A program made the translations under genes and the position numbers. The notes below the pieces were generated by a model. It saw nothing but the letters and a program-made list of their open reading frames with translations, had not been told where the DNA came from and did no database searches. Of a DNA stretch of 64,000 bases, positions 36,116-48,091 are shown piece after piece. Position 1 is the first letter of the stretch; each line of letters begins with the position of its first letter. Source of the stretch: Eucalyptus grandis (taxonomy: Eukaryota; Streptophyta; Magnoliopsida; Myrtales; Myrtaceae); contig NC_052618.1 of assembly GCF_016545825.1 (NCBI RefSeq), positions 47,748,196-47,812,195 on the forward strand, given 5' to 3'.

Positions 36116-39100
36116 AGGTATTCTTTTGCAAAAGTTTATATGATTTTCAATATCTATAATAGAAAATTTATTTTTCTCAAATGACAAACTTATTAAATAA
36201 TAAAATGGAATCATATTTCAATGTAAATAATATTTGGACTCTAATATAAGAAATTCAAAATGTCAAAAAATAAAAATTTAATCTTAGTTTTATTTTTATA
36301 TTTGACTTTAATTATATTTTATAATATACAAATACAATATAAATATATTTATCACATATTTTAGGTATTTTTATATTTTAGGTTTATTTGTACAGTTTGC
36401 TATTTAATAAAATTTTATTAGAGAATGATGGAATGGGAAAAAAAGAAATAAAAATAAAAAAAATTAAAAAGAGTGGAAAAATAAAATAAAATAAGAAAAT
36501 AAAAAGTAAATTAGGCAATAGTTTCACAATAGATTTTTACCATCCACATTTGTGAATTTTTAGGTTTATTTACATTTATGTGCCGTTTATATAAAAATAT
36601 ATACATGATATGATGTAAATATTTCCTATTTTATTATTGCGATTCACCAAATAATATATAGGATATAGCAAAATTCTTGGTTAAAAATTTAGATGACTAA
36701 ATGTAGCTTTGAAGGTCGATTATAATTCCAAGTAAATTGTGGGAGAACATTTTACTTTTACAAATCAAAATTTCCTAAATACAAGCATTTGGTTATGCTG
36801 GATAAATCTAATGCTTCAAAGATATTTTGCAAGCAATCTCGATCAATTTCAATCTCAAATCACCAATGTGTGATGAGTGATCATGTGCATGTGCAGACAA
36901 AAATTTAACAATCGATAGTCAAAGCATTAAATGAATTTATAAAAAGAAATAGAGAACCTGAGATGCAAGGAGCCAGCAAAGCAAAGTCCCGTGATCAAAT
37001 GCCAAGACACCTGTTAACTATAGATCAAAGACAAAGATTACAGTGGTATAATATACATATATATGTGTGTGCGTGAGACCTATATGTAATCTAAATTTTT
37101 TTCTATCCTTTCCAATTTACCACTAGCCGTTCAATAATAATGCGATCTACAATTACGACCATGTAAGATGCGATTTTTTTTTTTTTTGTATATATATTTT
37201 TTATGACATGTAGATGAGGCATGCACTTATATATGGAACTTACACCCTACTCAGGGAAGATTCTAGTAATGCAAAATGATCCATGTGCACCAATTTGACC
37301 TAAATTATCATCCATCTTCTAATTCCTCCCTTGATCGTATAATTCCAGCACGACAGCTTCACGAATCAATGTCATCGCGTTGCTCAAAGACGATAAGGCA
37401 TGGGACATGAAGAAAATTAAGAATTTTGTGATCAGATGGTTACCGAATCGTAGATCCGTGGTGTCGACGCTTGGACTTTCATGAATTGGTAACGACGATG
37501 AAAATAGCTGACTCGTGGCGACGTGACTCCGGTGAATGGCGGCGGCGTGTGGGCTGAACAGGAAATCGGCGACGTCGAAGAGATTGTGAGGACACCGGCT
37601 AGTACCATGGGGCAAGGAAGTGGCGCCGGGCTTGCCGGTTGAGCCGAACACTGCGGCGAGCGACACCGGCACACTGGATAAAAAACCGGTGGAAGCATAG
37701 GGATCTCGCCAGGGACGGAGGACCGAGCGCCGGTGATGCCGGTCTGGGAAGTCAAGGAAAGCACGGCGGCTAGGATCCCAGGACTGGTGGGCATTCCGAA
37801 GTGGCCGTGAATGCTGTGGGCCGGCTGACATCGGGACTGAAGGTGCCGCTCGGGGACGACAGTGGCAGCGATAAGCTAGGCAGCGGTGGCGGCGGCGACA
37901 CGAGAGAAACACAGCGGTCTCGCGGGGGCCGCAACGCCGGAGGCCACGGCCATCGTCAGGAAAAGCTATCTCGGATACGAATCCTTTTCTTTGGCATGAG
38001 CGTATGTTGGTTTTGTATATTGGTTTTCCTATCTTTAATCTCTTCAAGCACATGACTCCCTTCCTTTCCTATTTTGAACCCCCAAAGAGATTATATCATA
38101 TCTTTCTCGATAGGAAGATCTTTTATCATCACTTGCGATTCAAATCGTGACAGTACCAAATTAAAATTACTCTCGATATTTTCCCTCGGCATTCCTCCAG
38201 CTCGAGATTTTCAGCCCCTTCTAGGAGAACCGTGGGTCGACTCCAATTTTCCACTTCGTGGGCTTAGTTAAGCTCGAATCTGCGTGCATCGGTCTGTTAA
38301 CTCTTTGATGCCGTTATATAGACTTAATTAAAACGCTCCAAATAACTATATGCAATTTAACTAATGTTTTTGTTTAGGAGCCTAGATCGATCCCTAATTT
38401 TTCTATTTAATGAATAACTAAGGTCGCCAAAATTTAGGTATGAATAAAATATGAAAAACTTTAAAAAAAAAGGAAAAGGGAGAGGAAAAAAAGATAGAAG
38501 AGCTCGTGGACGGAGAAGTGGCTTCTTTTCTTAAAGTACTAAGGCGAAAAAAAGTAGGGGTGAGTATGGTCTGGGTAATAGTTTTCACCTTAGAATCAGA
38601 GTCGTTCACTAATGATTGATTTTGAAATATTAGAATCAGTTCTCACCTTAGAATCGAGTCGTTCACTAATGATTGATTCCGAAAATTAGAATCAGGTGAA
38701 AGGAAGTAGGAAGAAGCAGAAAAGTTTAGTAAAAAATCTTTTTTATATTTCTTCAATTCTCCCCATTGTACACTACTCTATAATTATAATACAAGATGTA
38801 TACTGCAATGAAATATTTTACAAATCAATCTTAATCTCAATCTAATCTCTAATTGATTTAGTGCATAATTATGAACAAAATGAATTCTCGGACATATCTT
38901 TTGGATTCTCAAGCATATCTTCCAAGAATCACCAATTGATTCTATAGACCCACTCAGAAACTGGTCCTTAATCTCTACGAAATTGCATTTGTCGATTTCC
39001 TCCCCCATCCCCTCAAATTATAATGCAACCTGCTCAATGATGAACCCCATTGCCTTGCCATTGTCCTTTCCTTGGCCATAATTTGCCCCCAGGCCACCCC

Positions 39101-39440
39101 CATGTGTGAAGGACCAGCAGTCCCAGAAAAACCTTTTTTCACAGCCGACAACTGCACACGACTTAGCCAGTAATGGTCGCGCTTTTGGAGGTCGTTTGGT
39201 ACCGTCTTTACCCTAAAGCAGCTGGAGCTGTGAAGAATGTTTTTGTAGCTTGGGAAAAAGTTTCTCGCCACAACCCCTTTTTTTTTTTTTTTCTCGAACA
39301 ACCTCCGAGACCGAAACGTGGTTCGCGTTTTGATAACTTTAGTATGTACATAGTATATGAATTGGGGAGTAGAAAGAGAAGAAAGAACATTTTCGACATC
39401 GAGGGCCCATAAACAGAGTGAAAGAAACGGTAGATTCGAT
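36116..39440. other. AT-rich spacer with one GC-rich island
   Basis: No supportable gene. 36,100-37,300 is very AT-rich with poly-A/T runs. 37,430-37,960 is a GC-rich island with long overlapping open frames on the minus strand (37,319-38,053 and 37,432-37,794) and short ones on the plus strand. None shows a domain, and the best start (ATG at about 37,955 -) meets a stop after about 25 codons. 39,280-39,295 is a poly-T run near the 3' side of the USP-like gene. Confidence 0.45.
38588..38695. repeat. Two-copy tandem repeat of about 55 bp
   Basis: The block containing gtcgttcactaatgattgat and then attagaatcag occurs twice in direct order (about 38,588-38,640 and 38,645-38,695), separated by ttctcacc, with a few mismatches. 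Nothing suggests a coding role. Confidence 0.7.
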
Positions 39441-40704
39441 TCAAGCGAGGAGCCAGAAATCCTTCTGGCGCTTGGTGGTAATCAGGTAGCCGCCGAGCTT
39501 CTTGCTCTTCCGCCTCACGGCGATGGCCATGCACTCGGCGTTCTGGATGCAGTACTCCACGACCCCTCCGCCGGCGGCGCCGCCGCCCATTCGGTTCCCT
39601 CCGACCCACATCATCAGCAGCCTCCAGCTTATCGACCTCTTCTTTTGGCCCATCACCAGCAGGGATGCTCCGCTCTTTCTTGCCTCCTCCAGGATCTTTG
39701 GACCCTTCTCTTTCCCTTGCACTAACACCGTCTCGATTTGCACCTACAAAAACCCAAAAAACATGTATACCAATTCGAAATTAATATCCAACAGATGCAG
39801 TTAACTAAACAAGGAATGCTCCTAGGTGAGAAAAACTACTGCTTTGAGTTCACTTATAAAAAAAAGGAGGAAGTGAACCCCACGATGAGGTGGGATGAGA
39901 ATTATGCACATTTGTTTATGCTCTTGCTTTCTTTTTTCCCCTCATCATCATAACTCGAAGAAAGCATCAAAAGCAAGTGAAACTAGAAAGAAAAATGAAT
40001 ATGAAAATGCAGGGTACAATGGAGAGAAAGAGGACTTATATTTCCCTCAAGGACATGAAAATTAGTGAAGAAAGCATTCTAAAAAAATGCACAAGATCAT
40101 TTAAGAAAGGGAGAGAGCAAATCTTGCTTTAAAGGATTGTAAGCAGAGTTCTTGAGTGAGTTACGATTATAATTACCCACCTCAGGTCTCTTTAACTGGC
40201 ACATATTCTTCAGGGACTGAACAAGCTGGTAAGCCCTTGGAGCTGTCTTTTGGTTGCACTCTTCACTGGTTCCTGCATTCATTCAAACCAACATATTTGC
40301 TTCAAAAATCCCTCATCAAGACATGTGTGCTCACACGGAAATAAATCCCAGAAAGAACTTGTGCATGAAGAATTCAGACCTTGTTGAGCCGGTTTGGCCA
40401 CGTGCAAAAGTATCATGGTGTCCTGGCTCTGAACTGTGTGAGACAGAGCCCACTGGAGAGCTCCCTTCGCTTCGATGCTTGAATCCACCACGATCATAAT
40501 CCGCCGCCCCGTCGCCTGCCCAGGTTTCTCCCCGTTCCCGGGCTTCTCTTCCTCAACACTGCCACCCTTCAGATTTTCTGTCTTTTCATCAGGCTTGATG
40601 GCATTTGGTTCTGGCTTTGATTGTAGCGGAGGCGATCGGACTCTCACATGAGGCCTGATCCTGTTGAGGCAGAATCCCGGCAATCTCGCTCCCGTCCTCC
40701 CCAT
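39441..40704 (-). CDS. Universal stress protein (USP)-like protein (3 exons, 239 aa)
   Basis: Exons on the minus strand are 40,704-40,380, 40,272-40,181 and 39,743-39,441, totalling 720 nt with GT-AG junctions and an open frame. Residues 1-65 are a variable, charged, proline-rich leader. At about 67-106 is RRIMIVVDSSIEAKGALQWA ending in LLHVAKP, the first strand, helix and second strand of the USP alpha/beta fold. The C-terminal half has ILEEARKSGASLLVMGQKKRS and, near the end, VVEYCIQNAECMAIAVRR, which are the USP strand-4/helix and final-strand signatures. The ATP-binding GxxGx9G[ST] motif is not intact (GQKKRS in place), so ATP binding is doubtful. USP proteins act in stress and nucleotide-linked signalling; the precise role is unknown. 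The stop is at 39,441-39,443, and ATG 40,704 is the first in-frame Met. Confidence 0.88.
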
Positions 40705-41837
40705 TTTTCCTCAGGTGCAAATGTTCAGGCGAGATACACCAAACAGAAAGACGCTGAAAGCTAAATCTGTACAAATGCTGCGCCGATTCTTAGAGGTTGG
40801 TCTCGGCCAAATTTTTCACAACCCTGCTCTGCTTTTATTTTCTCCTCATCCCTCGTTTCTTCTCTGCCCTTTTGGGCAATCTAATCATGCTGGTTGCTTT
40901 GTTGCTTTAAAATTTATCTTGTGGGGGCTCTTCCTGAACGTGCCTGTCATGAATCTGTAGGGCCAGGACCCCTTGGACCAGCAATCCCAGCTCAAAGTGG
41001 CTTTTTCTTTAGAACTAGTCATAATCTCGGGTGGTTAAGTAAGCTTGATTTGCTCTGTGGTCTTTCTTTATGTTTCTGATGATGTCATCGAAGCATGTTG
41101 AATTGCGTTTCTTTTCTTTTCTTTTCTTCTGTTTTAATCAAGAACAGCTTTTACTTTCTGGAGGGAGAATATGTGAAGGCCACTGTATGCAATTTGCTCT
41201 TCTTTTGCTCTACACAAACGTGAAATTCGATGTCAGAAACATTTATCTGGCTAGGACAGAATTACTTTCTGAGAAATCACGCCGTCAATTATGCATTCAC
41301 AGTAATTGCAAGAACCAAACTGACAATTCGATTAAAAAATTTTCACTTTGATCTGCAAGCTGGTGCCTCACTGATATCTCTGGATCATTTAAAATATTCA
41401 TGGAAAATGTATAGAATTAGGCTTCTGGTAGCTGGAAAAGAAAAAGAACCAGCTGCATAATGTGGGACAATTCATTTTTCCTTGAATATGTGTGGGGCAT
41501 TTGCAGAGTTTATTGTATTAAAATGGGTATATTGACTTTTTCTTGACCAACCATGAGGGAGAGTAGCATTACTCTCACCCTTTTTTTGGTCGAATTACTC
41601 TCACCTTCAGCTGCTCCCTTTTTCATGCTTTTTCCCCTAGAAGAAAGTGTTTTTGTGTATTTTTCCTATATTTTATGCATTGAATGATAAAATACAGTAT
41701 GTTCTAATGCACTATGTATGAGAATACATTAAATTTGACTATTGCCAGATGTGCATGCATTGTTAATTTCTTACCATGTAGCAACAAAGCGTAAAATACA
41801 ATGATAGCAAAGACAATAATTTCGATAGTGCCCCCAA
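40705..41837. other. 5' flank of the USP-like gene and spacer
   Basis: The bases just above 40,704 are the likely 5' leader and promoter of the minus-strand USP-like gene; no convincing TATA box was found. 41,110-41,130 is a short cttttcttttctt run. Open frames here (41,070-41,460 +) lack domains. Confidence 0.4.
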
Positions 41838-42420
41838 GGGGAAAATTACCAAAAAAGTTCAAACCTATTGTACTCGTATATATTTAGTCCTAAACTTTTT
41901 TAATTTGGTCAATTTAATCCTAAATATTTTGACAATTTGTTAATTTAATTACTTTGGCCAATTTTTGTTGGAAATCTTAACATGGATGCCAACTATGTTA
42001 CATATGATGTATGGTGCTGACTTGGAAATTTTTTTATAATTTAAAAAAAAAAATTATAATTTTTTTCTTTTCTTTATTTTTTTCTTTAATTCCTTACCAA
42101 GTTCGGCGATGGTCGCCAGCCACTAGGCAAGGACTGCAACCCTTGGCCACAGCTAGTGTTGAGCTTAGAAGGAAAAAAAAAAGGAAAAAAGAAAAAAAAA
42201 AAGAGAAAAAAAAAACAAAAAAAAAATTAGAAAAATTCTTAAAACTGTTTATGTCAACACCAACCGTACCACTTAGGACGGCTGGCATCTATGTTAGCAA
42301 TTTTCGGCCAATTTTAGCCAAAATGATTATATTAATAAATCGTTAAAAAATTTATGATGAAATGTTTAGGACTGAATTGATACAAGTACAATAAGCTTAT
42401 GATTTATTTGTTAATTTCCC
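41838..42420. mobile_element. Non-autonomous inverted-repeat transposon (about 583 bp)
   Basis: The left end GGGAAAATTACCAAAAAAG... and the reverse complement of the right end GGGAAATTAACAAATAAAT... share the same order of blocks: ctattgtactcgtat / cttattgtacttgtat, tagtcctaaac / cagtcctaaac, and ttggccaattttt / ttggccgaaaatt, down to catggatgcc / catagatgcc. The arms are about 145 bp. The core has a small GC-rich part (about 42,100-42,160) and A/T runs, with no ORF. The target-site duplication is not clear. Confidence 0.75.
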
Positions 42421-45400
42421 TAGCCTCGTGTTACATCAAACAAAATCGCCATACATCATCTTGATTCGTAAGACTACCACAATTCTTAATTGTGCAATGA
42501 TAGCCAAATAGGGCCGAGGTTGGAGATTAAGGGTTAAATCACATAAAAGCATCAATAATCTAGGGGCAAAAAGTTACATAAAGCATCTATTGCTCCTTTT
42601 CTTTTTTCAAGCGGTACCTTCTTGAACACTCCACACCAATATAGGCCCAACATCTTTAAAATATGGAGAAAGGGCAATAATCACGTCCAAGTTAAGTATT
42701 AATTTCCAGCTAGCTCTTAATATATTTATTTACCCTTTTATGGAAAATAAAAGAAAATTGAGTTGTTTTTATTATTATTATTATTATTATGTAACCTGCT
42801 TGCAGAATAAGCAAGCATACACAATACCAAATAGTAGCTGGCACACTTAAAGAGTCATGATGGTTCGTAGGGAAACATGCCACTTGTTAAGAGAATATCA
42901 AAAGCATACCCAAAATAAGAACCTCTCGTTGGCTATCATTATATTCTCTTCCAGAAAAAGGGCACACCCCTAATTAACGTTTCAAAAGAATCTTTGCAAA
43001 ATCGATTCTGTACTAAATATTTGAATCTCAATTGGTCATTTCATATATACCCATTGAATAATCAAAATATAAATTGATGATTCTACTTAATCTCTTACAT
43101 ACTTCAATTTTAACAATCAAATCTTTTCTTTTTTTAATCTTATATACAACCTTACCAAAAAGAAAGAAAGATAAATCTTCAAGCACTTTTCTTTTTTCAC
43201 ACGCGCATGCGTGCATATATGTGTAATGTCTTTATATTGTATCTTTAATTTCAATTTGAAAATTAATTAATCAAATATTTTTCAAGAAGGGAATTTTGTA
43301 AAAATCTATTATATATCAAATTTTGCATACGCACAATGCGTGCAAACATTTGCCAGTTAACATAATATCAAGAAATTGTACACATACGTATGGAAAGAGA
43401 ATAAAATTTCGTAGTTAATTTTTCTTGTAAGGTCATGTTAGAAAAGTCTCAAAATTTAAAATTAAGATACGATATAGAGAAGATAAAAATTATTAATTTA
43501 CAAACTTGTGCATTGTTGGACTATTAATATATTCTAATTGAGAATATCTTTTTGGGGTTAGAAGATTGTAATCCCTTAAAAATAGGAAATCCTCTTTGTT
43601 ATATAAGATAGTATAGATGAAGTGGTCAATCTCTTTACATATCTTAATTTTTCCTGTTTTTATAATGACATTATCATATATTATTCATGATTTCTTAAGG
43701 CTGGATTTGGAAGAGAAGATAGGCTTAATAATCTCTTAAACCGGGCTCAATCAATTCCAGAAACATATCAATGACTAACCATATGCACATAAACCATAAC
43801 CAATCGAAATTTCAAGATTCATTTGATTTTTCCTATTGACTATAGGCTCTCGAAAATTCAATACCAAATGGAACCCGGATTACACGACGCGATTAACCAT
43901 ATAGTACCAAAATGCTTTGAAGGAAAGAAAGAGAGGAAAATCTCCGAATGGCGAAATCCAAGATGCTCTCCTAGTTCATTATGCAAATGCAATGCACCAC
44001 GTTCATGGGAACTATGTCAATTGATGAAGAAGGACGATATTCCCATTTTACAAAGGTGGATGAACCAACCACTCTCTTTGACTTTTCTCGAGAAGATGAC
44101 CAAATTCCAATCGACAACCAAAAGAGGGCTTTCATGGTTTCGCTAATGATTCCCATAAGGCTAGCCAACCGAGGCCTCTCGACTGCTTTCCTCGAAGTAA
44201 AAGGAGAGAGAAAAAGGGGCTTTTGGAAAAGGGCTCGACAGGACCCGTGCAAATCATCTTTAACCAGGTCTAATCAGATCTATCTCAACATCTCTACATG
44301 TCTAATCTAATTGGTGAGCAAACCAGTAAAAACATATCTCATCAAAAATAAAATATTTCGCGATTTTAATATTACCGTCTCCTCTAATCTTCAAGATATA
44401 GCTTGTGGATGAATTGTTCATGTACGCATAGGAGTTGATGGATTATGGACATGGGATATATGTCGAAGCTTCTTGACGTACTCCTCAACATCTAGCCCTC
44501 AAGAACAAAGTATTTCTCGGTATGAACATGTTACAATCATAACTTTCTTCCACATCAAGAATGATACAACAACTGTATTGATAGTTAAATTTTGGCAATC
44601 CCCATCTAGTCAATCATTGCGTAAGAAAATTGCGGATTGATCCCGACCCTCGAATAAAAATATTAATTAAATTAAATATAGACATTGTCAGGCATTTTAA
44701 TGAAGCCAATATAATTGCGTTGGAGTTAACTTAAGTGAGGGAGGTTCTAAGCTTAATTGAATTAATTAGGCTAAGCTCATTGTAAAATTCGGCCAAGCCC
44801 TTTAATCCGACATATTGGCCGAAATTTGTGTACGGGGAGTGCCGAGGTGGAAATATTAAATAATTGAAGTTAAACTTGGGGAGTAATTAAACTTGGTATC
44901 ATCACAAATAGATCATGAGATAATAGGAGAGTTTATCTATTGTTAAAGATAGGGTGTATCTCCTATTTGTAATGACATGGAATTGATGCAACTAATCTAT
45001 AAAACAGCTAGTAGTGATCCTACTAAATCTTATATGCATGTTTAGACTCATATATATTATAGATTGCATGTCACGCTAGATTAGTTCATAATTTTTGCCC
45101 ATCATTAAAATAACATGTTGTTAGTTCATTAATCCACGCTTGTTAAACTTAGATTAAAATTGCATAAAATTTAGTTTAAAAAACCAGAAAAACCCAAAAA
45201 AGAAGTAGTTAAAATTGCATAATCGTTTATAAGTCATGTTTAGGACATGCGTGCATTTATTGGGCTTTTGCCTACTTGAGATATTTATGTTCTTGCCTAT
45301 CTCCAGCAATTTATTTGTCACTTCATTGAGTGTTAAATTCTTATTTATCAAACTTATGTTAGTGGTTTAAGTTTAAAATTGACCATGACTGCATGCAAAA

Positions 45401-46333
45401 ATACTTTTGAAATAAGAGAATGTATCAAAATGACCTTAGATTTTTCTAGCATAACAAGACCTTATATTCACGAATCTCTAATTCGCAGAAGTAAAATAAT
45501 CTTTCATACTTTGCTTAGGTGGCTAATCGACCCACAATAACATATCGGCGACAACTCCTAATTGGCATGTTAAATTAATAAAATCGAGACCCCAAAGTTA
45601 CGACTGATATGTGCTAAGTCTTTGGACTTAGTAATCTCATTAGTTTTCCTTTGGGTGGTTCACCTTTGGAAAGGTCGCACTAGGGTGCTGCCTTCTCTAA
45701 CTTGACTATTACTAAAATTGATTGATGATTTTTTTCACTCGCCCTTTTGACACGGGCCTATACTTGCTCGGCAACGAATAGCCTGTGCCGCATCCAACAT
45801 CATCTTTGCGCTGAACCAGCCATGCTACCTCATTATCGTGCCCAAAAGCAATATAACAATTGACTTGTGCTCATAAAGAGAGTCGGGTCAGCTCTCGTCT
45901 AACTTGCGCTCGGACGGCCTAACCAATCTTAAGTACAAAAAGATACTACAACCCGAGCTCGTAGCACAAATTTTTAACACTACTCCACCAACTTAGCTGT
46001 ATCTTTTCGCTTCCATGCATGACTCTTCAACTTCACCCTTGATACTTAAAACCGCATTCTTGGTTTACGAAAGAACCTTAGATCGTGGCATACGCATTAC
46101 ACTATGCATTGATGCTTAGTTATTATTAATCTTGGTAAGTTTCCCAGTAGCAACTAAGTTTTCTAGTTATCATGCTATATCTTTCAAAAGTTGTTAAGGT
46201 AACCAAGTCTAGATAATATGGAAATTACTGAACAAGAGAGATTTTCGAATAGATTTAAAACGTTTGAGAGACGTACAAGAACTACCATATTTGTTGTGCT
46301 TCACTTGTCAAGATACGATTTTGCCCATATTAT
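42421..46333. other. Gene-poor spacer with a TTA microsatellite
   Basis: No supportable gene apart from the relic listed at 43,823-44,310. A (TTA)n microsatellite occupies about 42,770-42,790. AT-rich sequence continues to about 45,500. 45,600-45,960 is somewhat richer in GC but has no long open frame. Confidence 0.45.
43823..44310 (+). pseudogene. Unassigned coding relic with frame changes
   Basis: Three plus-strand reading frames each hold protein-like stretches in a relay. First is SKIQYQMEPGLHDAINHIV with ISEWR (from 43,823). In another frame follows EIQDALLVHYANAMHHVHG (about 43,959-44,020). In a third is DEEGRYSHFTKVDEPTTLFD and AFMVSLMIPIRLANRGLST (44,012-44,230). Hand-over between frames without long gaps is what a coding sequence with single-base indels looks like. 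I do not recognise the family, and a transposon or old viral insertion is possible but unproven. Confidence 0.35.
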
Positions 46334-47100
46334 GGGCCCGTTTGGTTCGGCTTTGGGGGAATGTCCTTGGGGAAATGCAAAGGCCTTTAGCCTAAAGGGG
46401 TTTGGCGAAATGCAAATACTGTTTGGTAAATTAAAATTGAAAAGATGCTTTGAGATGCAACTTGGGGAAAATACTGTTTGGTAAACACATATATTTGGAA
46501 AGTCTTTTCATGTGTTAATTTTAAAATTTTGCAACTTTAATTTTTTAAAAATCAAAATTAAAAATCAATGACCTTAACTTTTATATATTTTTTTCAAGGG
46601 TGGTGGCCGTGAAGGCGACGAGCGCTCAAGGGCAGTGGTCGTGAAGATCGTAGTGTGAGGAAGGGAGGTGAAGGGCGGCGAATGTGAGGGTTGAACACAA
46701 ACGATCATGAGGTAGAGAGAGGCGTGAGAGTGTAAAAAGAACAGAGGATCCGTGAGAGTAAAAGTGCAGGAGGCGTGAAAGCGTAAGGCTACGGAAAACA
46801 TAGGGAAGAAGATGCTTTTAGGGTTTTCCATTTAGGAAATGGCAAAAATGGATTTTGGTTAATAAATGAAGACAAAATGGGCAACTGACATGTATTCATT
46901 AAACAAAGGAAATAGCATTCCAAGAATGCTATTGTCAAATGCACCTTAGAGCCTCCATTCCCTAAAGGCCTTTGAAGCCCCTTGGAGATGCAATTGCATC
47001 TCTCCAAAGCCCTCAAAAAATTGAACCAAACACCTTCAGCATTTGGCCAAAACCCTTTAGAGCCCCAAAGTCCCTTCCAAATGTTGAACCAAACAAGGCC
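46334..47100. mobile_element. MITE (767 bp), related to the one inside the LINE
   Basis: The left end is GGGCCCGTTTGGTTCGGCTTT; the reverse complement of the right end begins GGCCTTGTTTGGTTCAACATTT. TAT flanks both sides (46,331-46,333 and 47,101-47,103), again a 3-bp duplication. The first about 20 bp resemble the ends of the element at 30.56 kb, and both carry a 'ccaaagcccc'-like subterminal repeat set. The internal phrase tactgtttggtaaa occurs twice (about 46,427 and 46,471). There is no transposase. Confidence 0.75.
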
Positions 47101-47103
47101 TAT

Positions 47104-48091
47104 AACTACACATCATGATGTGCGAAGACAACAGCGTGTCCCTCTCTTTTGCTTGTATTGGACTATCGAAGACTGAAAAATGAGAGTGTCCTTAGAACAC
47201 TTGTTAAGCGTCACAGAATATGCTTTGCAAATGTAAAATTTTCCATTTGAAGTAACTAATAACTTTGAAGTAACTAATAACTTTCTTTAAACACGTAATT
47301 CTTTGGTGTTCCTTTATAAAATGTACGTCCTAGGCTAGCTAGTTCATCTTATGCTGTTATCATCAGAATTAAGTGGAAAAGAAGGAGATGAACAGACAAA
47401 GCATATTAATATAGCTTATATCAAAAGGCAACAATCTTGGGATAAATAATTCAAGATTGAGGTTAGCATTCGAATTCTAGGGTCTCGTAGGATCGTGATG
47501 AATCATGTGGTGGCTGATAAGAGTTCAACAAGTATTGAGTCATGAGAGAGCCACTGATATTTTGGAAAATTGGATGAACTTTGAAGTTCAGTTACAGAAA
47601 TGAAGGCGACCTGAAAATCACTGGCCGGGGCATGATCATAAGCAGGTTCTTTGCTAGAATGAGGAACACAAGTTACCCCGGACTCACCAATAATTGGACT
47701 CGTAATTAAGCCAAAAACCCAATGGAAAAACAGGCTAAGAAATGGTAAAATGGATGAGTTATGCTTGTTCCAGGACATCAATTATGCCTTCACTTTACAG
47801 ACCATTCGAAATTCCAAACACAGCAATCACAAAATAAGTCCTCCTAAGCTCTTATTGGCAACCCCAACTCATTTCTCATCAGTCACAGCGGGACTATTAC
47901 ATAGTAATTATATTCCAAGAACGACAAAATATACATTAGGCCATTCATTTTGTAAATTGCTCCTTGTTTGAATGGCCATTAGAGGCCATCTACAATACCA
48001 GACTTATTAATCTCCTCCAGGACGTCCAATACTTATATTTTGTGAACACACACCGTGGTTGGTCGTGAATTTAGAAGCAATTACATTGAAA
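47104..48091. other. Spacer, 3' flank of the SEP-like gene
   Basis: No gene is supported. The bases just below 48,092 should carry the 3' UTR and poly(A) site of the minus-strand SEP-like gene. A short direct repeat gaagtaactaataacttt occurs at about 47,246 and 47,266. Confidence 0.4.

Noticed and set aside
46574..47016. Small frames within the 46.3-kb MITE
   Set aside because: Lie entirely inside a non-autonomous transposon and have no domain.
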